Assembly: GCF_013181195.1 (NCBI RefSeq)
Contig: NZ_SMZP01000002.1
Span: 310,001-374,000, forward strand
Length of the DNA stretch: 64,000 nt
Reading direction: 5' to 3'
Source of the DNA: Caulobacter sp. RHG1
Lineage (GTDB): Bacteria > Pseudomonadota > Alphaproteobacteria > Caulobacterales > Caulobacteraceae
Shown here: in pieces, positions 8,264 through 18,600 of the stretch
Layout of the letters: the number at the start of each line of letters is the position of its first letter
How positions within the stretch are numbered: the stretch's first letter is position 1
Translations under genes and position numbers: made by a program
The notes under the pieces: model-generated
What the model saw: the letters and a program-made list of their open reading frames with translations, nothing else
The model's database searches: none
Told to the model about the DNA's origin: nothing

Positions 8264-10102
8264 ATGACCTCGTCCCGCCTGCCGAATCTGAGAGACCCCG
8301 CCGTGCGCCAATGGGCGGCGTTCCTGATCGTCGGCCTTGTCTTGCTGGCCGGCCTGGTCGGTTTCGCCGGCGCCATAGCCGAGCGGCGGGCCACAGCGGA
8401 CCTCTCACGGCAGGCCCAGGCCTCGGCGACGCTGCACGCGGCGGTGCTGCGTAGCGAGTTGGCCAAGCACCGCTCCCTACCCTTCGTCCTGGCCCAGGAT
8501 CCCGACGTCGCCCAACTGCTGCGCTCGAACGATCAGCGCGGCGTCGAGGCCATGAACCGCAAGCTGGAGACCCTCAGCGGCGGCACCCGCGCGGCGGTGA
8601 TCTATCTGCTGAACGCCAAAGGCATGGCCGTCGCCGCCAGCAACTGGCGCGAGCCGACCAGCTTCGTAGGCTCCGACTACAGCTTCCGACCCTATTTCAA
8701 GGAAGCTCAGGCCGACGGCACGGCCGAGCTCTTCGCACTGGGCACTGTCAGCCGCCGCCCAGGCCTCTTCATGTCCAAGCGTATCGACGGCCCCGAGGGC
8801 GTGCTGGGTGTCGTGGTGGTCAAGGTCGAGTTCGACGCCCTCGAGGCCGAGTGGTCGGCCGCCGAGCCGGCCTTCGCGGCCGACGCGCGCGGCGTGATCA
8901 TGGTCACCTCCATCCCGGCCTGGCGCTTCTCCACCCTCACGCCCCTGCCCCGCGCCGAGCAGACCCGCCTGCACGCCGAGCATCGGTTCGGCGACGCGCC
9001 GTTCGCCGTGCTGAAGATGTCCCCCCCGCCGCGCGCCGGCCGGGCGCCGACCTTGACCAGCGTCTCGCCGCCCGACCAGGAGGAGAGCCGCTTCATCGCG
9101 GCCAGCGCCGAACTCGGGGCCGTGGACTGGACCGTCTACACCTTGACCCCGGTCGGCGCGCCGCTGCGCACGGCGGTCGCCGGCGCGCGCGCGATCGCCC
9201 TGCTGATCGGCCTTGTCGCCTGCGCCATCGCCGCCGCCCTGCTGCGCTGGCGCGGCCAGTCCAGCATCCGCGCCGCCCGTCAGGAGGCCGCGCGCCAGGA
9301 GCTGGAGACCCGCGTGCAGGAACGCACCGCCGAACTGCGCAAGAGCAACAAGCGCCTGACCGTCGAGATGGAGGAGCGCCGCCGGGCAGAGGCTCACGTC
9401 CACCGGATGCAGGACGAGCTGATTCAGTCCAACAAGCTGGCCACCCTGGGCCAGATCGCCGCCGGCGTAGCCCACGAAATCAACCAGCCGGTGGCCGCGA
9501 TCCGCGCCTATGCCGACAACGCCGCCGTCTTCCTGGAGCGCGCCGACGACAAGACCGCCAAGGCCAATCTCGGCTTGATCGCCGGCCTGACCGATCGCAT
9601 CGGCCTGATCACCGATGAACTGCGCGCCTTCGCCCGCAAGTCCAGCGCACCGCCTGCCCCGGTGGTGGTGCGCGAGGCCATCGACGGCGCCTTGCTCCTG
9701 ATCGGCCCACGCCTGCGCCAACAGGGCGTGAGTGTGATCCGCAACGAGGCCGACGAGGCGGCGAAGGCCATGGCCGAGCGTTTCCGGCTGGAGCAGGTGC
9801 TGGTCAACCTGCTGCAGAACGCCGTCGAGGCGATGGACGGCCGCCCCGATCCGGAAATCCTTATCCAGGTTTCCGTGAAGCGATCGCAGGTGCGGATCCT
9901 GGTCGTCGACAACGGCCCGGGCGTCGCGCCCGAGGCGGCCCAGACCCTGTTCACGCCGTTCGCCACCACCAAGCCCCGCGGTCTGGGCCTGGGCCTGGTG
10001 ATCAGCCGCGACATCGTCGCCGAATTCGGCGGCGAGCTATCACTTGAGCCTGGCCCTGGCGGGGCCCGGTTTCTCCTGACCCTGTCCAAGGCGCGTTCCT
10101 AA
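8264..10102 (+). CDS. dctB: DctB-type sensor histidine kinase
   Basis: This encodes 612 residues; the ATG at 8264 places a transmembrane helix at residues 16-37. A large periplasmic region (about 40-300) matches the expected position of a double PDC/Cache sensor. A second transmembrane segment (AIALLIGLVACAIAAALL) is followed by a coiled coil (residues about 335-380). The HisKA helix has the phospho-acceptor His404 in GVAHEINQP. The HATPase domain shows the N box (NLLQNAVEAM), G1 (VVDNGPGV) and G2 (GLGLGLV). DctB senses external C4-dicarboxylates with DctA and phosphorylates DctD. Its stop overlaps the dctD start by one base (TAATG), so translation is probably coupled. Confidence 0.92.
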   Translation: MTSSRLPNLRDPAVRQWAAFLIVGLVLLAGLVGFAGAIAERRATADLSRQAQASATLHAAVLRSELAKHRSLPFVLAQDPDVAQLLRSNDQRGVEAMNRKLETLSGGTRAAVIYLLNAKGMAVAASNWREPTSFVGSDYSFRPYFKEAQADGTAELFALGTVSRRPGLFMSKRIDGPEGVLGVVVVKVEFDALEAEWSAAEPAFAADARGVIMVTSIPAWRFSTLTPLPRAEQTRLHAEHRFGDAPFAVLKMSPPPRAGRAPTLTSVSPPDQEESRFIAASAELGAVDWTVYTLTPVGAPLRTAVAGARAIALLIGLVACAIAAALLRWRGQSSIRAARQEAARQELETRVQERTAELRKSNKRLTVEMEERRRAEAHVHRMQDELIQSNKLATLGQIAAGVAHEINQPVAAIRAYADNAAVFLERADDKTAKANLGLIAGLTDRIGLITDELRAFARKSSAPPAPVVVREAIDGALLLIGPRLRQQGVSVIRNEADEAAKAMAERFRLEQVLVNLLQNAVEAMDGRPDPEILIQVSVKRSQVRILVVDNGPGVAPEAAQTLFTPFATTKPRGLGLGLVISRDIVAEFGGELSLEPGPGGARFLLTLSKARS

Positions 10103-11451
10103 TGCCGATCACCATCAACCGGGTCGCCTTCATCGACGACGACGACGTTCTGCGCGACGCTAATGTCCAGACCCTGCAGTTGGCCGGGTTCGAGGTGTCG
10201 GCCTTCGCGTTGGCCGAGACGGCGCTGGCCGCCCTGTCCGAACGCTTCGCCGGCGTGGTGGTCAGCGACATCCGCATGCCGCACATGGACGGCCGCCAGC
10301 TGTTTCGTCGTCTCAAGGATCTGGACGCCGATCTGCCCGTCATCCTGATCACCGGACATGCCGACGTCAGTGAGGCGGTCGAGGCCATGCATGACGGCGT
10401 CTACGACTTCGTCGCCAAGCCCTACGCCCCCGAGCGACTGGTCAGCAGCATCCGGCGCGCGATCGAAAAGCGACGGCTGGTGCTGGAGAACCGCGAACTC
10501 CGCCGCCTGTCCGTCGAAGCTCAGGGCGATTGGCCGCTGATCGGTCAAACACCGGTCATGGAGCGCCTGCGCGCCATCCTGCGCCAGCTGGCCAACGCCG
10601 ATGTCGACGTCCTGCTGGAGGGCGAGACCGGGGTGGGCAAGGAACTGGCCGCCCGCGCCCTGCACGCCTGGGGCCGACGTCGCGACCGCGAATTCATTGC
10701 CGTCGACTGCGCCGCCCTTCCCGCTGGCGCGCTCGACAGCGAGCTGTTTGGCCATGAACTGGGAGCGTTCAACGGCGCGGTTCGTCAGCGCACAGGCCGG
10801 ATCCAGCAAGCCGACCGGGGCACGTTGTTTCTCGACGAGATCGAGACCCTGGCGCTGGAGGCCCAGGGCAAGTTCCTGCGGGTTCTGGAAGAGCGCGAGG
10901 TCACGCCCTTGGGAGCCAACACTCCACGGACGCTGGATCTGCGCGTTGTCGCCGCGGCCAAGTCGGACCTGACCGACGCCGTCGCCGCTGGAACCTTCCG
11001 CGAGGACCTGTTCCATCGTCTCAACGTCGTGCGCATCCGCATACCGCCCTTGCGCGAGCGTCGCGAGGACGTGCCGCTGCTGTTTGCTCACTTCCTGACG
11101 CGCGCGTGCGAGCGACTGCGCGTTTCCACGCCGGCCGTGGACGACCGGGTGCGCTGGCGACTGCTCAATGACGCCTGGCCAGGCAACGCTCGAGAGCTCA
11201 ACCACTACGCCCAGCGCGTCGCCCTCGGACTCGCCGAAGACGGCCCTGCCTCGGACGCGCGGGATGTCGCTCCCCTGCCCCAGCGCGTGGCGACCTATGA
11301 AGCGCACCTGATCGAGGAGGCTCTATCCGGCTGTGGCGGCGACGTCCGCACGGCCCTGGAGCGCCTCCAGATCCCGCGCAAGACCTTCTACGACAAGATC
11401 CAGCGCCATGGCCTGGATCTGGACAGATTCCGGAGCCATCGACCGATTTGA
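10102..11451 (+). CDS. dctD: DctD-type response regulator, AAA+ activator family
   Basis: This 449-residue protein is in three parts. Residues 5-120 are a receiver with phospho-acceptor Asp56 (VVSDIRMP) and conserved Lys (VAKPYAP). Residues 145-380 are an AAA+ domain with Walker A GETGVGKE and Walker B LFLDEIE. The C-terminus is a Fis-type helix-turn-helix ([16 protein letters not shown]). In sigma-54 activators the L1 loop reads GAFTGA; here it reads GAFNGA (10762-10779, Asn224). That Thr contacts sigma-54, so this protein may be a weakened or sigma-54-independent activator, in line with no visible -24/-12 promoter before dctA. It is the second gene of dctBD. Confidence 0.9.
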   Translation: MPITINRVAFIDDDDVLRDANVQTLQLAGFEVSAFALAETALAALSERFAGVVVSDIRMPHMDGRQLFRRLKDLDADLPVILITGHADVSEAVEAMHDGVYDFVAKPYAPERLVSSIRRAIEKRRLVLENRELRRLSVEAQGDWPLIGQTPVMERLRAILRQLANADVDVLLEGETGVGKELAARALHAWGRRRDREFIAVDCAALPAGALDSELFGHELGAFNGAVRQRTGRIQQADRGTLFLDEIETLALEAQGKFLRVLEEREVTPLGANTPRTLDLRVVAAAKSDLTDAVAAGTFREDLFHRLNVVRIRIPPLRERREDVPLLFAHFLTRACERLRVSTPAVDDRVRWRLLNDAWPGNARELNHYAQRVALGLAEDGPASDARDVAPLPQRVATYEAHLIEEALSGCGGDVRTALERLQIPRKTFYDKIQRHGLDLDRFRSHRPI

Positions 11452-11505
11452 ACGAGATCCGGCCTGGCCCGCGAGTGAAGAATTCAGTTCGCCCCTCCGA
11501 ACACG

Positions 11506-12357
11506 CTACTTCTTGAGCAGGTAGAACGTTCGGTTCGGGTAGTCCCAGACCGTTTTGTACTGCTTCAGCAGCGCGTGGCCGAGGCTGAGGATGTTGGGCG
11601 CGGCGTCAACGCCGATGGGCTTGGCGAAGGGAGCGGCCTGCGCGATGGGGTAGGTCCACAGCTTCGGCAGCACGACCTCGGGGCCATCGACGAAGCGCAT
11701 CGTGACATCGGCGGCAGACTCCTCTTCGCCGGCCACGGGCTTCACCGCGGCGGCGTCGACCAGGCGCTTCATCGTCACCGCGTCGGTGTAGAGGCCGCCA
11801 TATTGCCCGGTGTCGAACAGGGTGAGGAACGCCACGTCGCCGACCTTTGAGGTCATGACCGGATGGTTCGGCAGCTTCGGCAGCTGGAACGGCAGGGCCG
11901 CGACCACCGTCTCGCCCTTCAGGAAGGCGTCCGGCCCGCCGCGATAGAAGGTGGCGCGCGAAGCGACGTAATCCATCTTCACCGCGTAACCGTCCCAGAA
12001 CCAGTATCCGAGCCAGCCGAGGAAATCGGGCGTGATGCCTTCGAGCTGCTTGGCGTCCTGGCTTTTGACGTGGCTGACCCGGGCGTAGGACAGCCCCCCG
12101 GCCAGGCGCACATTGTCGACGCCGGGGCGCAGGACGAGCGCGAAGCGCTGGCCGCTGCCGAACTGGCCCTGGCCCATGTCACGCCCCTCCTCCAGCTTGA
12201 GCGGATTGTGGTTCAGGCTGAGCGCTTCGGACGCGCCGGTATCCAGCATCAGCTTGCCTTTGACGCCGTCGATCTCGGCTTCGACAAACGGAAACTCGCG
12301 CACCATCACGAAGGGGATCGAGACCTCGTCGCCCTTCAGACGGAATTCCGGGGCCAT
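11506..12357 (-). CDS. Retropepsin-like aspartyl protease, 5'-truncated
   Basis: The frame encodes up to 283 residues with two aspartyl-protease-like motifs, LMLDTGASEAL near residue 38 and LFDTGQYGGLY in the second half. This fits the secreted retropepsin-like proteins common in Caulobacterales. Family members normally have a signal peptide; here the frame has none and the only usable start (ATG 12355-12357) has no Shine-Dalgarno sequence. The frame stays open upstream into the tail of a truncated PepSY gene (12336-12695). I infer that a deletion removed the 5' end of this gene together with the 3' end of the PepSY gene. It may be a pseudogene or make an unexported fragment. Confidence 0.65.
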   Translation of the reverse strand: MAPEFRLKGDEVSIPFVMVREFPFVEAEIDGVKGKLMLDTGASEALSLNHNPLKLEEGRDMGQGQFGSGQRFALVLRPGVDNVRLAGGLSYARVSHVKSQDAKQLEGITPDFLGWLGYWFWDGYAVKMDYVASRATFYRGGPDAFLKGETVVAALPFQLPKLPNHPVMTSKVGDVAFLTLFDTGQYGGLYTDAVTMKRLVDAAAVKPVAGEEESAADVTMRFVDGPEVVLPKLWTYPIAQAAPFAKPIGVDAAPNILSLGHALLKQYKTVWDYPNRTFYLLKK

Positions 12358-12695
12358 GGCCGGCCCGCGCGGAATCTCCTGACCTGCGGACTGGCGCCCG
12401 GCTTGGATCGCAGGGTTAGCGTCGTCACGTTGGCGTCCGGCATGGCGCGCGCGAAGCGTTCCAGCAGGACGTCCGGCGACAGAGTCGGCGCGGACCGGAC
12501 AGGCACGCTGGCCGCGCCCGGACTGAGCGCCGCCATGATGGGCTCCTCGAACGCCATGGTCGCGCCCGTTAGTCCCATGACGGCCAGCACCAGGCCCAGC
12601 GTCAGGCCCAGCCAGCGGTGGACTTGCAGGAAGCCTGCGCGCACCTGCACGCTCGTGATCCGCGCCCCGGCTCCATTGCGTGGAGCGACGGTCAT
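12336..12695 (-). pseudogene. Truncated PepSY-associated membrane protein gene
   Basis: This 119-codon frame begins like a PepSY-TM protein: the RAGFLQVHRWLGLTLGLV signature, one transmembrane helix and the following ATMAFEEPIMAAL. Intact members of this family have several transmembrane helices and are usually several hundred residues long. After about residue 105 (SKPGASPQVR) the frame enters the aspartyl protease gene out of phase and stops. The ATG overlaps the stop of the amidohydrolase gene (ATGA, 12692-12695), so it was the last gene of the receptor-amidohydrolase-PepSY operon. Such proteins are often linked to iron or other metal uptake through TonB receptors. The rest appears deleted. 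Confidence 0.65.
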
Positions 12696-15664
12696 TTGCC
12701 GACCAGATCCTCGACCGCGAAGACGCGGCCGTTGCTGATCACCTGGCGCACTCGGGTGGTGTTGGCGATGTCCTCGCGCGGGTCGCCGTCCAGCAGGACG
12801 ATGTCGGCCAGCTTGCCCTTGGCGATCACGCCCGCATCCAGGCCCAGCAGGTCGGCGGGGGTCGCGGTCGCCGATTGCAGCGCCTGGAACGGTGTCAGGC
12901 CGGCGTCGACATAAGAGGCGATTTCGGCGTGCAGGTTGATGGCCACCTGGCTGTCGGTGCCGGCCACGACCCGCGCCCCGGCGTCGAACAGCGCCTTGAT
13001 CCCCGCCAGATTGCCGGCGGCCGCTGACGCCGTGCGCGAAGGACGTTCGACCCGTACGCTATCCTGCGCCCATCCTGGATAGAGGTCGATGCGCGGGTCC
13101 TGACGCAGCTCGGGATGCGCCTTCAGATAGGGCGTCAGGGCGCCGAAGTTGGTCGGCGTGATCGAGCGCCCGCTGCGGCCGAAGATGTTGATCACGTCGG
13201 CATAGGAGCGGCCCAGCGGTCCCTGCTTGGGCGAATAGCCGCGCCGGCTGGTGGCGCCGATATGCTCGGTGGCGTCGACGCCGACGAAGGCGGCCGGGTA
13301 GACCTCGTGGGTGCCGACCGGCACGCCCATGGCGTTGTGGGCGAAGTCGGTCAGGCGGCGCTGCTGCAGGTCGGGCAGGCGCACATAGCTCTTCAGCAGA
13401 TCGAACTTCAGGGCCTTGGCCCGCTCCAGTTCCAGCTCCAGATGGGCCGGTCCCGAAACCGCCACCCCCATCTTGTAATAGACGCGCTGCCACTCCAGCA
13501 GATTGCCGGTCGTGTAGATGCGAGGGCCGATCCTCACGCCCGCCTCGCTGGCCTCTCGGTCCTCGACGCCGTGATAGGGCTGGTTGCCGGGATCGCGCAC
13601 GGTGGTGACGCCGAAGGCCAGCCAGGCCTTGTGGACATTGGCCCCGAAGTCCTTCTGGACGTGGGCGTGATAGTCGATCAGCCCCGGGATCGCCGTCAGT
13701 TTCGAGCCGTCCACCACCCTGGCGCCCACATGCAGGGCCGGATCGTGCGGACGGACATCGACGATGCGGTTGGCCTCGATGACGACGTCGACGTCCTGCT
13801 GGGTCTCGTCCTTGATCGCATCGACCAGGCGGCCGGCATGGACCACGATCCGGCCCTGCGGCTTGGCCAGGGTGTAGGACAGGTTCAGCGGAACCTCGGC
13901 GATGACGCCGGTCTCGATGTCGACGGTCTTCAGCTTGTCGTTCGACTGGAAGAGGATCGTGCGCGAGTCCGCCGCCCAGCTGGGATTGTGGGCGATCTCG
14001 CGGGTCAGGGTGCGCGGCGGCCCCAGCGGCTCGCCGTCAACCGAGACCGGCCAGACCCGCAGCGTGCCTTCGTAGATGGCCGCCATCTTGCCGCCGTCGG
14101 GCGACCAGACCGGCCCGCCGCCACCGCGGGTGTCGATCGAGAGGTTCGGAACCGGCGTGCGCCAGACCCCCTCCCCCTTGCCATCGGCCGACAGGACGAA
14201 GACTTGGTTAGTCCCCTCGCGGAAGCTCTTGGAAAACGACAGCGACAGGCTGATCGCCACGTTGCGGCCGTCCGCCGACCAGCTGGGCCGGCCCGGCTGG
14301 CCCAGGGTGCCGCTGATCCGCCGCGAGACGCCGGTCGCAACATCGACCACCGCCACGCCCGCTGTCCCCCATTGGCCGTCGAGATCGATATAGGCGATCG
14401 ACTTGCCGTCCGGCGACCACACCGGCTCCAGCGGTTGCAGGTTCAGCGACGTCAGCCGCTTGTCGGTCCCGGCCGCCAGGTCACGGATCCACAGCTGCGG
14501 CAGACCACCGCCCTTGTCGGAGACATAGACCAGCCGCTTGCCGTCCGGCGACCAGGCCGGATCGGTGTCGACATAGGCGTCCTGGGTCAGGTTGGTCGCC
14601 GCCCCATCCTTAACCGACGAGACGTGCAAGTCGCCCAGGCCGGCGAACGCCACCTGGGTTCCATCCGGCGACAGGGCCGGCCGCACGATCCCCAGCGCGC
14701 GGCGGGGCGAGGTGGAGTCGAAGTCGCGCCGGGCCTTGTCGTAGACCGGCTTGACGACCTCCAGCCGCGCCGTGAACGGCGAGGTCCTGAGTTTGCCGCC
14801 CACCGCGTCGCGCCGACGGATCTTGCCGTCGGAGACGTAGTAGAACCCCTGCCCGCCCGGCAGCCACGAGACGCGGAACGGAAAGACGTTCTCGGCCCCC
14901 GACACAGGCTTGCCGTCGATCTCCAGCCGGCTCTCGATCCCCTGCTGGACGACATAGGCCAATTGCCCGCCCGGCCCGAACGACGGGGCGTCGATCTTTC
15001 CGTCGATGCGCCGCAGTTCCCGCTCCTGCCGCGTGGCCAGGTCGACGGCGTAGAGGGCCGAGACCCCGTCGCGGGTGGTCGAGAAGGCGATGGTCCGGCC
15101 GTCCGCCGACCAGGTCGGCAGGCGGTCCTCGGCCGGGTTGGTGGTCGCCTGCTCCAGCCGGCTGCTGGCCAGATCCAGTGTCCAGATGTCGTAGCTGCTC
15201 TTGCCGGGCCCGCCGCGATCCGAGGCGAAGGCGATCTTTGTCCCGTCCGGCGACCAGGCCGGGTCGCGGTCGTCGAACGCCCCGCTGGTCAGCTTGCGTC
15301 GATTGGAGCCGTCCGGCGCGATGGCCCAGAGGTCGTAGCCGCCGTCGCGATAGGCGAAATAGGCGATGGTCTTGCCGTCCGGCGACCAGACCGGCTGGCG
15401 CGCGTCATTGAAGAGATCGGTGATACGCCTGGCCTTGCCGCCCGCGGCCGGCAGCACCCACAGCGACCCTTGCAGATCGATCACGGCCTGGCGGCCGTCG
15501 GGCGAGACCGACACCGCCATCGACGAGCCCTCGTCGACCTCGAACGCCACCCGTTCGTCGCGGGGCGAGACCTTGGCCTCAAGGAGATCCTGGGCGGCGA
15601 CCGGGCTCGACACCACGACCACCGCCAGGAGCGCCGCCGACAGCAGCAGGGAGGATCGGCTCAT
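12692..15664 (-). CDS. Beta-propeller/amidohydrolase fusion protein, secreted
   Basis: This encodes 990 residues, starting at the ATG (15662-15664) that begins a signal peptide (MSRSSLLLSAALLAVVVVSS...VAAQD). Residues about 30-600 contain repeated TolB/PD40-type propeller blades with the recurring signature PAWSPDGKxIAY. Residues about 640-990 form a metal-dependent amidohydrolase: DYHAH near residue 665, a probable carboxylated Lys in LLKSYVR, His residues in GTHEVYP and ATEHIG, and a late Asp in VAGTDS. It probably hydrolyses a cyclic amide, dipeptide or similar substrate in the periplasm. It sits 33 bases behind the TonB receptor (15698-18826) and overlaps the PepSY remnant. Confidence 0.88.
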   Translation of the reverse strand: MSRSSLLLSAALLAVVVVSSPVAAQDLLEAKVSPRDERVAFEVDEGSSMAVSVSPDGRQAVIDLQGSLWVLPAAGGKARRITDLFNDARQPVWSPDGKTIAYFAYRDGGYDLWAIAPDGSNRRKLTSGAFDDRDPAWSPDGTKIAFASDRGGPGKSSYDIWTLDLASSRLEQATTNPAEDRLPTWSADGRTIAFSTTRDGVSALYAVDLATRQERELRRIDGKIDAPSFGPGGQLAYVVQQGIESRLEIDGKPVSGAENVFPFRVSWLPGGQGFYYVSDGKIRRRDAVGGKLRTSPFTARLEVVKPVYDKARRDFDSTSPRRALGIVRPALSPDGTQVAFAGLGDLHVSSVKDGAATNLTQDAYVDTDPAWSPDGKRLVYVSDKGGGLPQLWIRDLAAGTDKRLTSLNLQPLEPVWSPDGKSIAYIDLDGQWGTAGVAVVDVATGVSRRISGTLGQPGRPSWSADGRNVAISLSLSFSKSFREGTNQVFVLSADGKGEGVWRTPVPNLSIDTRGGGGPVWSPDGGKMAAIYEGTLRVWPVSVDGEPLGPPRTLTREIAHNPSWAADSRTILFQSNDKLKTVDIETGVIAEVPLNLSYTLAKPQGRIVVHAGRLVDAIKDETQQDVDVVIEANRIVDVRPHDPALHVGARVVDGSKLTAIPGLIDYHAHVQKDFGANVHKAWLAFGVTTVRDPGNQPYHGVEDREASEAGVRIGPRIYTTGNLLEWQRVYYKMGVAVSGPAHLELELERAKALKFDLLKSYVRLPDLQQRRLTDFAHNAMGVPVGTHEVYPAAFVGVDATEHIGATSRRGYSPKQGPLGRSYADVINIFGRSGRSITPTNFGALTPYLKAHPELRQDPRIDLYPGWAQDSVRVERPSRTASAAAGNLAGIKALFDAGARVVAGTDSQVAINLHAEIASYVDAGLTPFQALQSATATPADLLGLDAGVIAKGKLADIVLLDGDPREDIANTTRVRQVISNGRVFAVEDLVGK

Positions 15665-15697
15665 GTCACTTGCTTTCGAAACGCGGGCCATGACCGA

Positions 15698-18600
15698 TCA
15701 GAAGGTCTTGCTGAGGTTGACGTACAGATAGCGGCCCAGCGGCTGGTACAGCGTCGGCAGATAGACCCCGCTGGCGTTCAGCGGCGGATCCTTGTCGAAG
15801 ATGTTGCGTCCGCCGATCTCGGCGTTCAGGCCCGACTTGAAGGCGTACTGCAGCGAGGCGTTGTACAGCGTCGTGCCTTTGGCGATGAAGTCGCTGCCGT
15901 CGGGCCACGTCCCGGCCTGCACGTCGTCGATATATTGCGACGACACCCGCCCGGTCAGGTCCTTGTAACGCCAGACGAAGGTGCTGGTGACCTTCCATTC
16001 CGGCTTGGCGCCGTTGCGGGCCACTTGCTCGGCGCCGCCCGTGCCGACGATGATCGCCGGATCCAGCTTGCCGGCCTGTTGGGCGGCCAGCGCCTCCTGC
16101 AGGATCGGCAGCAGGTCCTGCTTGAACGAGCGCAACTGGCTGGCATTGACCGAGACCAGGAAGTCTCCGAACCGCGTGCCGCGCAGGTTCCACTGCCCCG
16201 ACAGGTCCAGCCCCTTGGCGGTGACCGGCAGCAGGTTCTGGTAGAGGTCGTCGACACCGATCACTTGGCCCACCGGCGTTAGGCCCGTACCGGCGAACAG
16301 GTCATAGTCCTCCTGGATCAGCGCCGCACGCTTGACGGCCCCATAGGGCTGGCCGGTGGTGAGACGGTAATAGGCGTCCAGCACCAGACCGGCCTGCTCG
16401 CCCAGGATGCCGATGACGTTCTTCTGCCGGATCTGCCACAGGTCGGCCGAGACCGTGAACGCACCGAACTGCGATGGGATGAACGCCGGCCGGAAGACGA
16501 AACCGACCGACTTGCTGGTCGATTCCTCGGGCTTCAGGTTGGGATTGCCGCCGCGATAGGACTCGGTCGGGAAGCTGATATTGGCGCAGTCGGCATAGCG
16601 CTTGACGTTGGCGTACTGGGGATTGGTCGAGCGGACCTGGGCCTCGCAGCGGATCCAGTCGGTGGCGCTGTTGCGGCGGGTCAGGTTGGAGCCGTTGATC
16701 AGCTCCAGGTTCGGGGCCTTGAAGCCGCCCGACCACGAGCCGCGCACGGTCAGGCCGTCGAACACGCCCCAGGCCGCGGCGACCTTGGGCTTGGCGACCG
16801 AGCCGACGTCGCTGTAGCGCTCGACCCGTCCGGCCAACTGCAGCTCCAGCGACCGCACCAGCGGGATGTTCAGCTCGGGCGAGACCAGCGGCACGGCCAG
16901 CTCGGCGAAGGCCGAGGCCACGGTGCGGTCGCCGCGCGAGTCCGGCGTCGGGCTGGTGCCGCCCAGGTCGGTGGGGTTCACCGCGCCGGAGTACCAGTCG
17001 GTATAGGTCAGGGTGCCGTCGATGCTGGCGTCGCGGTCGTCGCTGTAGGTCTCGCGGCGGAACTCCACGCCCAGCGCCACGCCGACGTCGCCGGCCCACA
17101 GCTTGATCAGGTCGGGCTTGGTGGCCTTCAGGTCCCATAGCGCCAGGCTGGTCTTGGTCTTGCGCCAGCCCCAGAAGAAGAACTCGTCGCTGTTGCCCGG
17201 CGTGGCGTCGCCGACGCCGTAGTTCGAAAGGTCGCCGCCGTTGAAGGGGTTATAGGCGTCCGGCGTGCTGCGCGAGATCGCCAGCGCCAGGCGCGTGGGG
17301 CTCAGATACCGGCCGACGTCGTCAGCGGTGGCCCAGGAATAGACCAGCGCGCTGTCCCAGTCGAAGCCCAGCGCCTTGCCCTTCAGCCCCCCCAGCAGGC
17401 GGCCCTGGTCGTTGGTCACCTTGGCGTAGCCCAGGCCCTGGTCGGCGAAACGGTAGTTGCGGATCTCGATCGGCAAGCCGCTGTCGGGCACGCCGGTGAG
17501 GCCGGAAAGGCGGTTGGGGTTCAAGGTCCCGTTGGGCAGGTACAGCGCGCCGAACGGGTTCCAGTAGGCGGTCGCCGGGATGACGATCGGCTGGGTCGAG
17601 GACACGCCGCCCGACGCCACGCGCATCCGCGACGAGGCCCAGTAATAGCCCACCTCGCCATAGGCCTCGATGTCGTCGGTGACGTCGTAGCGGGCCGTCG
17701 TGAAGACGCTCAGGCGCCTGGTGGCGGGATTGATCTCGACGCCCTGCTCGGTCTCGTAGCGCAGGTCGCGATCATCGCCGGTGCCGGCATACTGGCCATC
17801 GTCGGTGGACAGGCCCTTGCCCAGATTGCCGAGACTGCCCGGCAGGACGGTGGGCTGGATGTGGAAGATCCCCGTCGCGCCGGTAATCCGCACGCCGTTC
17901 TGGGAAATCGGGACGCCCGCGCCTAGCACCCCCTTGCCGGCGGCGACATTCGGCAGGACCTGGAAGAACCCGCCCCACGGCGTGCTGGTCGAGCGAGTGT
18001 CCAGCGATGACAGCCCCTCGAGCGGCGTGCCGGGGAAGAAGCCGCGCCGATCGGCCGTGGCGGTGTACCAGTTGTCGGACACCCGCAGCGCGCCCCGCTT
18101 GGAGGCGGCGAACTGGAACGAGATGTTGCCCCGGTCCTGGGCGAAGTTGCGGCCGAAATAGCCGCTGGCCTCGATGTCGTTGACATGGGTCCCCAGCGCC
18201 TTGCCGTACTGGATCTGCAAGCCGCCGCCCTGCAGGTCGCGGCGGGTGACGATGTTGACGACGCCGGCGATGGCGTCCGAACCGTACAGCGCCGCCGCGC
18301 CGTCGCGCAGCACCTCCAGCCGCTCCAGGCCATAGGTCGGGATGGCGTTGGCGTTGTACGAGACGTTCGAGACCCCGCCGTCGCTGGTTTGCAAGGTGGC
18401 GTGGACGACGCTGCGGCGGCCATTGACCAGCAGCAGGGTGTTGGAGGCGCCCAGGTTGCGCAGGTTGATCGAGGCCACGTCGCCGCGGGCGGCGTTCTGC
18501 TGGTTGCCACCGTTCAGCCAGGTCGGGTGCCAGGTGACGTCGCCGGCCTCGGGCAGGCTGCGGATCAGGTCGTTGCCGTTGTTGACGCTCAGGGCGTCCA

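Noticed and set aside
13115..16282. Long plus-strand open frame opposite the amidohydrolase and second receptor
   Set aside because: The translation is repetitive and low-complexity, and the minus-strand genes have clear motifs. Shadow frame.
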